DNA from: Orobanche coerulescens
Lineage: Eukaryota; Streptophyta; Magnoliopsida; Lamiales; Orobanchaceae
NCBI GenBank assembly: GCA_033398695.1
Contig: CM065802.1
Location: 166,713,965 to 166,777,964 of the forward strand
Direction: 5' to 3'
Length of the DNA: 64,000 bases
Shown: in pieces, positions 1-10,984 of the stretch
Numbering within the stretch: position 1 is the stretch's first letter
Layout of the letters: the number at the start of each line of letters is the position of its first letter
The notes under the pieces: model-generated
Told to the model about the DNA's origin: nothing
The model's input: only the letters and a program-made list of their open reading frames with translations
The model's database searches: none
Position numbers and translations under genes: made by a program

Positions 1-2025
1 GAACAACAAACCTCAAGAGTTGAAATTACACAATCATGAATTAGCGAAGTTATGAAATATTCTTAATTATGAATTACGGCGAAGAGGAGCATCATAGTAC
101 GCCCGTAATGTCTGTGCAAGTGTACAAGACGAATGACCGGACACACCCGTCCTTGTACCTAATTAGTCTCACGGAGGTAAGCGTTACCGTGTGCACGGTC
201 CGATGTATCGGTGAACCCGATACATGACCATCGTGTGCCCGACTAAAAATTCCACCTGACCACACCCGGCCACGCAATATGAACCGGAAGGTCACATGAG
301 CGAGAATGACCATGATGAATATCAATGAATAATAATTAGACAAGGCCAAGATGACTCACCGATATGAAAGTAATAGTGATGTGATTGATAACTTGATGAA
401 ATGATTTGGAACCTTCGTTCCTCGTGAATGAAATGATTATTCGACAATTACAAGTCTCAAAATGATTATTATTATGATGAATGAATTATGATTATGAGCC
501 ATCAACAACAAAAGGAATTGGTATCCTTTTAACCGAGTAAGATTTAACTTACACAATACCGATGAAGAATGTCCGTCCACGAACAACGTCCTAACCAAGA
601 TACCGATCGCTCGAACAACCTTGAATAACAATAATTACCAACAATCGTTCAATACACGTATCAAACAACAAAACACGACTAACCCAAGGGTGAAACAACG
701 ATAAACAAACTCATAGGCATTCCAACGAATACATAACCGACCGCACAACCGGAAATATCGATCCGAATATGTCGAAACCCACACCAAAATGAGTATTTCG
801 AACTAACAAAACACTTCAATGATATCAATAATCCATTAGGAATCCATAATTCATGATTATAACGACATCAATCGGAAAATCCCCAATTAACGAAGTCAAC
901 CCCAAGGGTTCTTGAAAACAATTCGAAAATAACCATTAAATCCGGAGGAATATATTTATCAGTAGATAATCCATAACTTAACATATCCCAATGATAATCC
1001 AAGCTTACGAAGAAATCGGAAGGAAAACCCAAAAATCCGAAATTCTAGATCCAAGAGATTAATACCTTTGATTCGATGTGATGAAGATGATGAAATGATG
1101 ATCAATCCGAAAGATGAGCTTGAAGATGATGATTGATGATTACACCTCGAAGAACCCTCTCCGAAACGCTCGAAATCGCCCAAAAATACCGAAGGAGTGA
1201 AATGAGATGAGCAAATGAAGAAGTCTGACTAACTGTCGATTTATACTCGATCCGAGGTTAGCGTGCGCTAGCCCTTGTGCATAGCGTGCGCTAACGAGTA
1301 ATTTGGGTAGTCCAGTACCCACTGTCCGAACACGGTAGCGCGCGCTACGTACCTCTTTGTAGCGTGCGCTACGGCCATACTACTAGCGTGCGCTACGGCC
1401 ATACTACTAGCGTGCGCTAATATCCATTGTTAGCGTGCGCTAGCGAAATATTTGGCCTTGATCGGAGTCGAGAAAACCATCGCCTCGATCTAACCTCGAT
1501 AGCGTGCGCTACAACCATTATTTAGCGCGCTAATATATCGGTTGCGTCGCTAACAACAATGCATAGCGTGCGCTATGAATAAACCGGTGAAGTCCGGTAG
1601 CCCTTTGGACTCAACACGATCCGCCCAGCGCGCTACTCCACACATATAGCGTGCGCTACTCGACCGTTAGCGCGCGCTACTTACCACTCGTGGCGTGCGC
1701 TACAATTATTCTCACTGCAGTCCGGTACCTTACGGACGCGGCCCGAGTAACCTTAGCGTGCGCTAAAGGCTGGCGGTAGCGTGCGCTACTCCTCAAGCAC
1801 GACTTGCAACGAAAATGACAATGATGATAAACACGCACGAAACTCCAATCAGATTAATGATGAATGACGATCGATACTCGATACAATTACTCGAATGATG
1901 AATACCATGATCGAATCGAGTGACAAATGATCAATAATGAATGAAATTCGAGTATCAATTCTTGAATGATAAATCTTGAATGATAATTCTTGAGTGATAA
2001 TTCTTGAATTACAATGGGTATTACA
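1..2025 (-). repeat. 3' LTR of chromovirus copy A (partial)
   Basis: This stretch aligns along its length with 7,549-9,612. The inner end reads GGGTATTACA, the complement of the TGTAATACCC that opens the LTR in element orientation. Compared with the 5' LTR it has one extra palindrome unit near 1,384 and lacks two units near 1,790. Many CAG/CTG positions are altered, for example near 1,721-1,740 against 9,253-9,274. Confidence 0.93.
1259..1788 (-). repeat. Phased 12-bp palindrome array in U3 of the 3' LTR
   Basis: Copies of TAGCGTGCGCTA and variants start at 1,259, 1,282, 1,336, 1,360, 1,384, 1,408, 1,431 and onward. Spacing within groups is 22-24 bp. The array begins 12 bp from the TATA-like TTTATAC (GTATAAA on the element strand) at 1,240-1,246. 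It is the counterpart of 8,800-9,369 in the other LTR. Confidence 0.9.
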
Positions 2026-2037
2026 TACACCCCCTTA
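2026..2037 (-). other. Polypurine tract of copy A
   Basis: On the minus strand the bases next to the 3' LTR read AAGGGGGTGTA, a purine-rich plus-strand priming site. Location and composition are typical of plant LTR retrotransposons. Confidence 0.8.
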
Positions 2038-2061
2038 AAAAGTTTCGTCCCAGAAACTAAG

Positions 2062-3571
2062 GGTCAAACAACTCGGGATAACTCTCCCGCATACTATCCT
2101 CGGTTTCCCAAGTAGCCTCTTCGACTCCGTGTCTAGACCCTGAATTTTAACCAAAGGAATCGTCTTATTCCTCAAGCTTGATTCGCCGCTCTAAAACTCG
2201 TATAGGACGCTCCTCATATGAATGATCGTCGGCGATCTCGATTTCGTCGGCCGAAGTATGTGACTCGGGTCGGCAACATACTTCCGCAATGGCGAGAGAC
2301 ATGAAACACATTATGAATTCGGCTCAACGCGGAGGTAAAGCCAATCGATAAGCTAACTCGCCCACTCGATCCAAAATCTCAAGCGGTCCAATGAATCTCG
2401 GACTCAACTTTCCCCTCTTCCCAAAACGGAAGATACCACGACTCGGGATACCTTGACCAACACATGGTCACCGGCCTCGAACTCTAATGGTCGGCGGTTA
2501 TACGCATATGATTTACGCCGACTGCGGCGGTCAACAAACGACTCTGATCAAAGCTACCTTCTCACGGCGGCTATAAGCATATCGGGCTCGGTGCCGATTG
2601 ATTCGATAAGTCGTCCCAACACAACGGAGATCGACAACGGCGACCATACAAGGCCTCGTAAGGTGCCATCTTGATCGAAGCATGCCAACTATTATTATAC
2701 GTGAACTCGATCAATGGTAGTTGGGCTTCCCAATCGTCTTTCAATCGAGGACGCATGCCCTCAACATGTCCTCTAATGTCCGAATGGTCCTCTCACGATT
2801 GTCCGTCGGACCGAGGATGAAAAGCGATGCGAGATTAAGCGAGTTCCCATAGCACGATGGTGATTTCCAAAAATGCGACACAAACCGTCCGTCACGATCG
2901 GAAGCGATACTTTTAGGAGTACCGTGCGATCGACTATCTCTTTGATGAACAGTTGAGCAAGTCTCTCGGGACCCCACGTTTCCTTGATCTCAAGGAAATG
3001 AGCTGATTTGGTTAAGCGGTCCACGATCACCCGGATCGTGTTCATGCCTGACGACTCGTCGGCAAACTCGTGATGAAATCCATAGAAATGTCTTCCCACT
3101 TCCATTCGGGAATAGGAAGAGGTTTTGACATACCCGGCCGTCGATGTTCAATCTTAACTTGTTGTGAGTTAAGCATCTCGAAACAAATTCTGCGACTTCT
3201 CGCTTCATACTACTCCACCGGTAATTTTGTTTCAAGTCCTTGTACATCTTGCTAGACCCGGATGAGCAGAATAAGGGTAGCATGAGCTTCTTTCAAAATC
3301 GAGTTTTCAACTCGTCATTCGCGATACGCACAACCGATTCTTAAACCTCAAAAGTCCATCCTCGTGGACCACAAATCCGAGGGCTTTCCACAGCCACATC
3401 CTCTCGGATGCGCAACAATGATGGGTCGAACCACGATTCTCTCGGATTGCCTCCTCGAGTGATGATGAAATCTCTAACATACAAAGTGTCCCCGAACTCG
3501 TGAAGCCGGACCTCGATCTCGGGTCTAAGGAATTCCTGAAGCTCCTTCGAGGCTGTTAAACGGGCAAGCAT
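2062..3571 (-). pseudogene. Gypsy integrase and chromodomain region, frame-broken
   Basis: This is the C-terminal third of Pol. Read leftward from 3,571, the segments match the second copy's zinc-binding and catalytic integrase region (NTIRVIVDRLTKSAHFLEI near 3,050-2,990) and then ALYGRRCRSPLCWDDL near 2,640-2,590, a typical plant Gypsy integrase stretch. Integrase inserts the cDNA; the chromodomain that follows in this clade is thought to guide insertion to heterochromatin. The reading frame changes repeatedly, so no intact product is encoded as written. Several breaks coincide with altered CTG/CAG trinucleotides when compared with 14,178-15,566. The frame breaks may therefore be partly sequencing artefact. 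Confidence 0.85.
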
Positions 3572-3599
3572 CTGCTCTGAACGGACTTACGACTCAAGG

Positions 3600-5476
3600 C
3601 GTCGGCGACAACGTTCGCCTTGCCGGTGGTAGAGGATCTCGATATCATAATCTTTGATTAATTCCAACCACCGTCTCTCGCGCATATTTAACTCATACGA
3701 GTAAATATATACTTTAAGCTCTTATGATCGGTGAATATCGCGGTGACGCCATAAAGGTAATGACGCCAAATCTTCAAAGCGAACACCACGGTGCTAGCTC
3801 CAGTCGTGGGTCGGATAATTAACCTCGTAAGGCCTCAATTGCCGTGAAGCATAGGCGATAACTTTCTCGTTACGCATGAGCACACATCCGAGACCTGTCC
3901 GACGCATCACTATAGACCACAAATCCTTAGTCCCTGCGGCAAGGAAAGTACAGTCTTGACATTAACCGACTCTTGAGTTCCTCAAAACTCCGTTGACACG
4001 CGTCGGACCACGTGTATTTCTTATCCTTCCGCAAAGGTTCGTTAAGGGTTGAGCGATTCTAGAAAATCCCTCTACAAATCGCCGATAATAACCCGCTAAT
4101 CCGAGAAACTTGGATTTCCTTAACGTTCTTCGGAGGTAGCCAATCTCGAATAGCCTCCGTCTTCGAGGATCGACACGAACTCCGTCGATGAAATTACATG
4201 TCAGAAAAGTCACTTGGACATCCAGAACTCACATTTAGAAAACTTCCCATAAAGTTGTTCTCGTCTCAACACGTCGAGCACTCGATGAAGGTGAGACTCG
4301 TGTTCCTCAGTCACGAGAATAAATCAAAATGTCATCGATGAAGACAACAAAAACCGATCCAAAAAGTCGATGAAAACCCGATTCATTAACTCCATGAATA
4401 CGCAGTGCATTAGTCAATCCGAGCGGCATAACCACAAACTCATAATGACCATAGCGTGTTGAAGCGGCTCCTCGCGATGTCAGACTCTCGGATCCGCATC
4501 GATGATATCCGGACCTTAAGTCGATCTTGGAAAATCGAAGCTCCTGCAGTTGATCTAATAGATCATCAATACGGGGTAAGGGATACTTATTCTTGATTGT
4601 CACCCTGTTCAACTCCCGATAATCAATACATAAGCGAAATGAACCATCCTTCTTCTTGACAAACAATACTGGTGCTCCCCACGGGGACGCACTCGGTCGG
4701 ATCTAACCTTTCTTGAACAACTCCTCAAGTTGGTTCTTTAACTCCTGCATTTTGGTCGGGGCCATCCGGTACGGAGCCTTCGATATCGGGGACGTACCAG
4801 GCTCCAACTCAATCGTGAATTCCACATCCCTCTGTGGAGGCAAACCAGGTAACTCGTCTGGAAAAACATCGGCATATTCCCTCACCACCGGAATATCCGT
4901 TAACATTACTGATGACTTCTCGGTTTTGGCCATATAGCACCAATAACCGACACATCCCTGATTGAGTAACCTTACTGCTTTCATTGAATTAATGACCTTA
5001 CGAGCAGTAGGATTACCTCCCTGAAACACACATTCAACTCCATCGTCTGAAATGATAGTGACCATACGCTTACGGACATTAATGATGGCATCATGACGAT
5101 CCATCCAATCAATACCCAAGATGACGTCGTCCCTCGGCAAATCTACCACGATTAGGTCCACTGGCCATACACGACCATGAAACTGAATCGGACAATTCTG
5201 AATCTCACGATTACCGATAATTCGTCTACCATCAGGTAGTCCAATGACATAAGGCTCACAACTAGTAGCACTACCCAGACGTAGTCTACTCAAACATGAC
5301 TCGGAAATGAATGAATGCGATGCACCAGTATCGAAAAGAGTACACACAGGTTGAGATAGAATATCGAGTGTACCCGAGATCATTCGGGCCTCTGGATCAT
5401 CGGTCTTCTTCATCTCATAAATCCGGGGCTTGCTAGTCCCGACACCGGATGCTCCGTCTGTGGCTAAAAGCTCCAC
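3600..5476 (-). pseudogene. Gypsy protease, reverse transcriptase and RNase H
   Basis: A 257-residue open segment (5,476-4,703) carries the aspartic protease site FDTGASHSF near residue 50 and runs into the start of reverse transcriptase. A second segment (4,666-4,307) holds RT motifs: [20 protein letters not shown], then [11 protein letters not shown], then [10 protein letters not shown] with the catalytic FIDD. RNase H follows to about 3,600 in broken frames. RT copies the RNA genome and RNase H degrades the template. The protease part is well preserved and retains CTG/CAG triplets, whereas flanking parts have lost many, so preservation is patchy. Frameshifts near 4,680 and 4,480 separate the segments. 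Confidence 0.9.
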
Positions 5477-5576
5477 CTTTAGTCGCTCCGTCGTTTTAAG
5501 CAGCCGATTGAAGTGACCTGATTACGAGCGGTGTTGCTTAGGTGCACGAGATGACGTCCGAGTAGGTTTGGAGTCC

Positions 5577-6711
5577 CTACGGCAAAACGGGCCTTATGTC
5601 CCACAATTCCACAGTTATGACACGTGATGACTGTCTCGGACACTTGGTGCTGACATGACCAAGATCCCCACGGTTGTAACGGTGATGGCCGAAGGCCGCT
5701 CGCGGCCGAGATTCCGCGGGTTTAGACGACACCGGAGGTTGCTCGAAGCGAGCCCGCACGGGGTTTCTTGAAGGTTGTCGACCGCCTTGGTGATTACGAT
5801 TCTTGGACTTCTTGCTAGCAGACGAAGGTTGCCGCTTAGCAATTTCCTTAGCCGTAAGCTCGTAAGTAAGAGCCTTCTCAATGAACTCGGCCAACGTGGT
5901 GCAATTATGATTAAGTAATGAAGTCTCATACGGGGTTTCAGCCTCTTGTGAAATACTTGATCTTGTCCGCTTCGAGTGAATGATAGATGAGGCGACGGAA
6001 GAAGTTCTGAAATTTCTCGGCAATGGCGAGAACATCCTCGTCTGTTGAGGGGTCGGGGTGAGCAATTCGATGACTTGGCCTCTCCGAGTGGGGCCGGATA
6101 ATACCTCTCCATCATGAGAGTCTTGAATGATCCCAAGTACAAGATCCTTCGGTGGGCTTCAACGACAACCACCAAGAATGTGCGCTCTTACCAAGGTAGT
6201 AAGCCGCAACGAAACTTTGTGTCCTCGGGACACTCTACCATCGCATAAACGGACTTCTCGAAATGCTCGAGCCAATGAATGATATCTGCCGGCTCGGGCA
6301 GGCCCTCAAAAGTAGGTGGCCTCGGCGAGAGATATCGCCGATGATGTTACTCACATTCCTCTCTTGCCTCTCGAGGTGGCGGCGGAGGAGCCTGCGGATT
6401 CGATTGACGGAGTTATGCATCGTCTCCATCAATCGAGCCATCCGAGTCATTTGGGCCATCATGCCTGCATAAATGCGAGTGGGTCGACCGGACACCCTCC
6501 GACCGAGCCGTGTCCGGTACGACTCCTGACGGTGAATGATCGCGTCGGTGAGTGAGTGGCGGCGTCGGCTCGATGAGTTAGCATTATTCTGGCATTTGCA
6601 CGGGTATTCGCACGAGTTCTCGGGATTCGGCCCGCTCCACGGCCTCGTCCTCCACGTCCTCTGCCCGGCCCTTTCCATACCGAAGTGGAAAGTCATATGA
6701 TGATTATACAT
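5577..6711 (-). pseudogene. Gypsy gag (capsid and nucleocapsid), frame-broken
   Basis: Read leftward, the region matches the gag of the second copy (17,476-18,456): a retrotransposon capsid domain, the ERYYPAPLGEAKSS stretch near 6,110, then a basic, Gln- and Pro-rich linker and a nucleocapsid zinc-knuckle region near 5,600-5,690. Gag packages element RNA into cytoplasmic particles. At least two frame changes split it (near 6,065-6,175 and 6,235). A likely start lies near 6,711 (MYNHHMTFHFG), just downstream of the leader, but the true start is uncertain because the frame is disturbed. Confidence 0.8.
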
Positions 6712-7142
6712 CTCGCATGAGTATCACATTATGATTATATTATGAAATAATGAAAATGAGCATACGCGCTCAAATAACGATTACATGAATGATTGATTGA
6801 CGTGACATGATTATCGGTGAAATTCTTGAAATGATTATCTTGGATGAGTTAACAAGATTAATGATCCGATCTTCACGATCAACAAGCGAACAATGAAATG
6901 AATTGGTGATTAATGAGTTAACTCGGCCGTCTGGTCAAAATGACAATGATGATTGAGGATTGTTAGCGATGAATTATGAATGAATGACTATTGCGTAAAT
7001 TATACCATGGCATTAGAAATCTTACGGTTCTTGATACGATTGGCTCGGCATTTGCACGAGTCACACGTGGCGAAAGTCCAATGATACTAGTCCGATGACG
7101 ATGATTTCAAATGAGACATGACTTGGAGGGTAGTATTCAAAA

Positions 7143-7158
7143 CCACGCTCCGATACCA
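7143..7158 (-). other. Primer binding site (initiator Met tRNA)
   Basis: The minus strand reads TGGTATCGGAGCGTGG, matching the plant initiator-Met tRNA primer-site consensus (TGGTATCAGAGC). It sits four bases inside the 5' LTR, which ends at 7,163. This fixes the element's orientation. Confidence 0.92.
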
Positions 7159-8782
7159 ACTCTGTAACACCCCAAACTAGGCGGATATTACGGATCTGTG
7201 GACCCCATTGGGACCCACCGAGCGAATGAAAATGAATGAATTACAGGTAAATGTAGTACCGAACCACATTACAACATCAATTACTCCGATGAGGAGTTTT
7301 ATACAACACACCGAGGATAAAATAGAATACATGTGTATTTTATGTGACGATAAAATACACAACATGAATGAAATGAGCATTCAAACGGAATGTCTGCATT
7401 GGAATAAATAAAAGAAACACAAATGATGAATAAATGGTGAGCAATGGGGCCCCTACTAGTATCACTGGGACTCGTCGCCATCAACATGCTCTTCCGTGCC
7501 TTTGCCTTGCCGTGACACGAAAACAAAATCCCCAAGCGGGTCGATTCTGAACAACAAACCTCAAGAGTTGAAATTACACAATCATGAATTAGCGAAGTTA
7601 TGAAATATTCTTAATTATGAATTACGTGAAGAGGAGCATCATAGTACGCCCGTAATGTCTGTGCAAGTGTACAAGACGAATGACCGGACACACCCGTCCT
7701 TGTACCTAATTAGTCTCACGGAGGTAAGTGTTACCGTGTGCGGTCAGATGTATCGGTGAACCCAATACATGACCATCGTGTGCCCGACTAAAAATTCCAC
7801 ACGCCACACCCGCCACGCAATATGAACCGGAAGGTCACATGAACGAGAATGACCATGATGAATATCAATGAATAATAATTAGACAAGGCCAAGATGACTC
7901 ACCGATATGAAAGTAATAGTGATGTGATTGATAACTTGATGAAATGATTTGGAACCGTCGTTCCTCGTGAATGAAATGATTATTCGACAATTACAAGTCT
8001 CAAAATGATTATTATTATGATGAATGAATTATGATTATGAGCAATCAACAACAAAAGGAATTGGTATCCTTTTAGCAGAGTAAGATTTAACTTACACAAT
8101 ACCGATGAAGAATGTCCGTCCACGAACAACGTCTAACCAAGATACCGATCGCTCGAACAACCTTGAATAACAATAATTACCAACAATCGTTCAATACACG
8201 TATCAAACAACAAAACACGACTAACCCAAGGGTGAAACAACGATAAACAAACTCATAGGCATTCCAACGAATACATAACCGACCGCACAACTTCGGAAAT
8301 ATCGATCCGAATATGTCAAAACCCACACCAAAAGGAGTATTTCGAACTAACAAAACACTTCAATGATATCAATAATCCATTAGGAATCCATAATTCATGA
8401 TTATAACGACATCAATCGGAAAATCCCCAATTAACCGAAGTCAACCCCCAGGGTTCTTGAAAACAATTCGAAAATAACCATTAAATCCGGAATATATTTA
8501 TCCAAGTAGATAATCCATAACTTAACATATCCCAATGATAATCCAAGCTTACGAAGAAATCGGAAGGAAAACCAAAAATCCGAAATTCTAGATCCAAGAG
8601 ATTAATACCTTTGATTCGATGTGATGAAGATGATGAAATGATGATCAATCCGAAAGATGAGCTTGAAGATGATGATTGATGATTACACCTCGAAGAACCC
8701 TCTCCGAAACGCTCGAAATCGCCCAAAAATACCGAAGGAGTGAAATGAGATGAGCAAATGAAGAAGTCTGACTAATCGTCGA

Positions 8783-8789
8783 TTTATAC
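8783..8789 (-). promoter_or_regulatory. Probable TATA box of the copy A LTR
   Basis: GTATAAA lies on the minus strand, 10 bp from the first palindrome unit. The same element at a similar distance is found in the other chromovirus LTRs of the window (13,341-13,349; 62,653-62,662; 48,648-48,655), which supports a core promoter. Confidence 0.7.
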
Positions 8790-8799
8790 TCGTCCGGGT

Positions 8800-9369
8800 T
8801 AGCGTGCGCTAGCCCTTGTGCATAGCGTGCGCTAACGAGTAATTTGGGTAGTCCAGTACCCACTGTCCGAACACGGTAGCGCGCGCTACGTACCTCTTTG
8901 TAGCGTGCGCTACGGCCATACTACTAGCGTGCGCTAATATCCATTGTTAGCGTGCGCTAGCGAAATATTTGACGCCCAGTACTGGAGTCCAGAAAACCAT
9001 CTGCCCTCTGATCTAACCTCGATAGCGTGCGCTACAACCATTATTTAGCACGCGCTAATATATCGGTTGCGTACGCTAACAACAATGCATAGCGTGCGCT
9101 ATGAATAAACCCGGTGAAGTCCAGTAGCCACTGGACTCAACCTGATCCGCCCCTAGCGTGCGCTACTCCACACATATAGCGTGCGCTACTACGACCCGTT
9201 AGCGCGCGCTACTTACCACTCGTAGCGTGCGCTACAATTATTCTCACCTGCAGTCCAGTACCTTCTGGACTGCAGCCAAGGTAGCCTTAGCGTGCGCTAA
9301 AGCTGAGCGGTAGCGTGCGCTACCTATACCCAATTAGCGTACGCTAAAAGGAGTATGTAGCGTGCACTA
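8800..9369 (-). repeat. Phased palindrome array, type TAGCGTGCGCTA (reference copy)
   Basis: Eighteen 12-bp units start at 8800, 8823 | 8877, 8901, 8925, 8948 | 9023, 9046, 9067, 9090 | 9154, 9177, 9200, 9223 | 9288, 9311, 9335, 9358. Spacing inside groups is 21-24 bp, mostly exactly 23. The gaps between groups carry a second inverted repeat such as GTCCAGT-AGCC-ACTGGAC (near 9,119) and CTGCAGTCCAG-TACCTT-CTGGACTGCAG (near 9,247-9,274). Units are imperfect palindromes with arms TAGCG/CGCTA; some (TAGCGCGCGCTA) are perfect. The asymmetric TG centre nearly always reads TG on the plus strand. The array lies in U3 directly upstream of the TATA box. Its function is unknown. Confidence 0.95.
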
Positions 9370-9612
9370 CTCCTCAAGCACAGCTTGCAACGAAAATGAC
9401 AATGATGATAAACACGGCACGAAACTCCAATCAGATTAATGATGAATGACGATCGATACTCGATACAATTACTCTGAATGATGAATACCATGACTGAATC
9501 TGAGTGACAAATGATCAATAATGAATGAAATTACTGAGTATCAATTACTGAATGATAAATACTGAATGATAATTACTGAGTGATAATTACTGAATTACAA
9601 CTGGGTATTACA

Positions 9613-10984
9613 TTTTTGGCCTGTGCCGCGGCACACAAAGCGGTCAACTGTGCAATCTCGTCCTTATTAGACGAGATCGGCCATTTTCCTCCATTATTCA
9701 CCTGCGAGAGAGAGAGAGAGGTCTAAGGGGGGAGAACTTCTCAAGCATTCTTCATTCGGGGGTCGACTTTCATCATTTTCCTTCGGTTGTGAGGCCCGGA
9801 TAATCAATCTAACGCGTGTTCTACGGATCTTAGTACTTGAATCTCCAAAGGTAATATTTCTAGAACCCTATTTTCGATTAATTTGGGGGTTTTGGGATTT
9901 TTTTCCGATTCGTTCCGTCTTCTTGGTGGATTCATGATGTATACGATTAATATTGTTAGTATCTTTAGTTTTCCTACGGATTCATGGATATTTTGTGGAT
10001 TTTTACGGAATCGAGAGGGTTTGGTTGTGGTCCGCCCTCGTTGTTATTTTTGGTACGAATATACATGAATCGTAGGCGGGTTTCCGGGTGTATTCCATTT
10101 CCGTAATCGTCTAGAGTTGGTTGTGATTGTGTTATTCGAATCGTTAGGTTCATTTCCGCCGGTTCCTCGCGGTCGTGTTCGATTCTTGCTTTCCGTTCGT
10201 ATCACCGTCTATTAACCGAGGCAAGTACCCTTATGAACTTACAATCTTAATGTATTAGTACTGCATGAGAATTGTGTGTGTGTGTATGCTCACTATGGGT
10301 TAGACCCGACGGGGTCTCGGTAGGGGTCCACAGAGGGGTGGATCCGCGAGCTTGCTTTTAACCACTATGGGTTAGATCCGACGGGGTCTCGGTAGGGGTC
10401 CACGGAGGGGTGGATCCACGGTTAATTGTGGTGCATTTTTACAAATGTGATTTGATTATGGCATTTCCGGAAATGAGTGATTTGGAACTATGTTTTCTTG
10501 AATTGCATGCATTACTATATGTGTAAGATGTAAGTCGTTCATTTGGTTACTTGTACTAGCGTAATTGCTAACCCTCTGGGGACCTGTTTTGGAGAAATTC
10601 GTTTTATGAATTTGGTCGGAGTTCATCGAGACGAGCAGGTCTTTGGACGATATGCGGATGATGGCCGTGCGTGATGATTGTGCACGAGTGGTGTCTTGTT
10701 GCTTTCTATCTTTTACCTTTGTGGTCTTTAAACTAATAGAAGTACTCGAGTACTTAAGAACTTTTACTTGTCGGGATTGTATTGTTGTTTATTATGTTGT
10801 GATGGATTATGGTGTCATGTTTGACCGGTTGAACCGGATGAATTATTTTGTTGGGCGTCTTTATGACGAGGTATTTTTCTGTTGTTTCCGTGAGTCGATG
10901 AGTATGATGCTTGTTCAGCCTGGTGGGTCCCATGTAGGGATTCACGGCGCTGTAATATACCTCGGATATCCTGGGGGTGTTACA
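9613..10984 (+). repeat. Chromovirus LTR fragment, plus orientation (host of copy A)
   Basis: The 3' part of an LTR of the type seen complete at 47,843-50,648. It starts with a GCCGCGGCAC palindrome at about 9,625, runs through R/U5-like sequence, and ends GGGGGTGTTACA at 10,984. No primer site follows, so it is a 3' or solo LTR. Its left part would lie beyond the window, on the other side of copy A, which implies copy A inserted into it. A 139-codon open stretch at 10,643-11,062 runs through the LTR end and is not considered a gene. Confidence 0.8.
10291..10419 (+). repeat. Tandem duplication in the LTR U5/R region (about 72 bp x 2)
   Basis: The block CACTATGGGTTAGA...GGGGTCTCGGTAGGGGTCCAC occurs at 10,291 and again at 10,363. 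It contains a GACGGGGTC core related to the 64-bp tandem repeats at 49,600-49,922 and to the duplicated block at 52,225-52,340, so the position is a recurrent tandem-repeat site in this LTR family. Confidence 0.8.

Larger units (their letters stand above)
1..9612 (-). mobile_element. Ty3/Gypsy chromovirus (Tekay/Del-like), copy A, left end cut by the window
   Basis: This is an LTR retrotransposon read right to left: 5' LTR 7,163-9,612, primer site 7,143-7,158, leader about 6,712-7,142, gag about 6,711-5,577, protease-RT-RNase H-integrase-chromodomain about 5,476-2,062, polypurine tract 2,026-2,037, and 3' LTR 2,025 leftward past base 1. The order PR-RT-RH-INT defines Ty3/Gypsy, and the C-terminal chromodomain (clearest in the second copy) places it among chromoviruses. 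LTRs end in TG...CA. Position 1 matches position 7,549, so about 386 bp of the 3' LTR lie outside. Reading frames are broken in many places, often where CAG/CTG trinucleotides are altered. It is inserted in another LTR that resumes at 9,613. Confidence 0.93.
7163..9612 (-). repeat. 5' LTR of chromovirus copy A (2,450 bp)
   Basis: On the plus strand the LTR starts TGTAACACCCC at 7,163 and ends GGGTATTACA at 9,612, giving the TG...CA termini and short terminal inverted repeats expected. In element orientation U3 (9,612 to about 8,770) contains the phased palindrome array and then a TATA box. R and U5 occupy the remainder. It is the better preserved of the two LTRs. Confidence 0.95.

Noticed and set aside
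1..7162. RIP-like or deamination decay as the cause of lost CAG/CTG sites
   Set aside because: Observed changes are to CGG or CG with base loss, not C-to-T or G-to-A transitions.
8800..9369. CRISPR-like array
   Set aside because: Repeats are only 12 bp, spacers 9-12 bp, the DNA is plant nuclear and the array lies in an LTR promoter; there are no cas genes.
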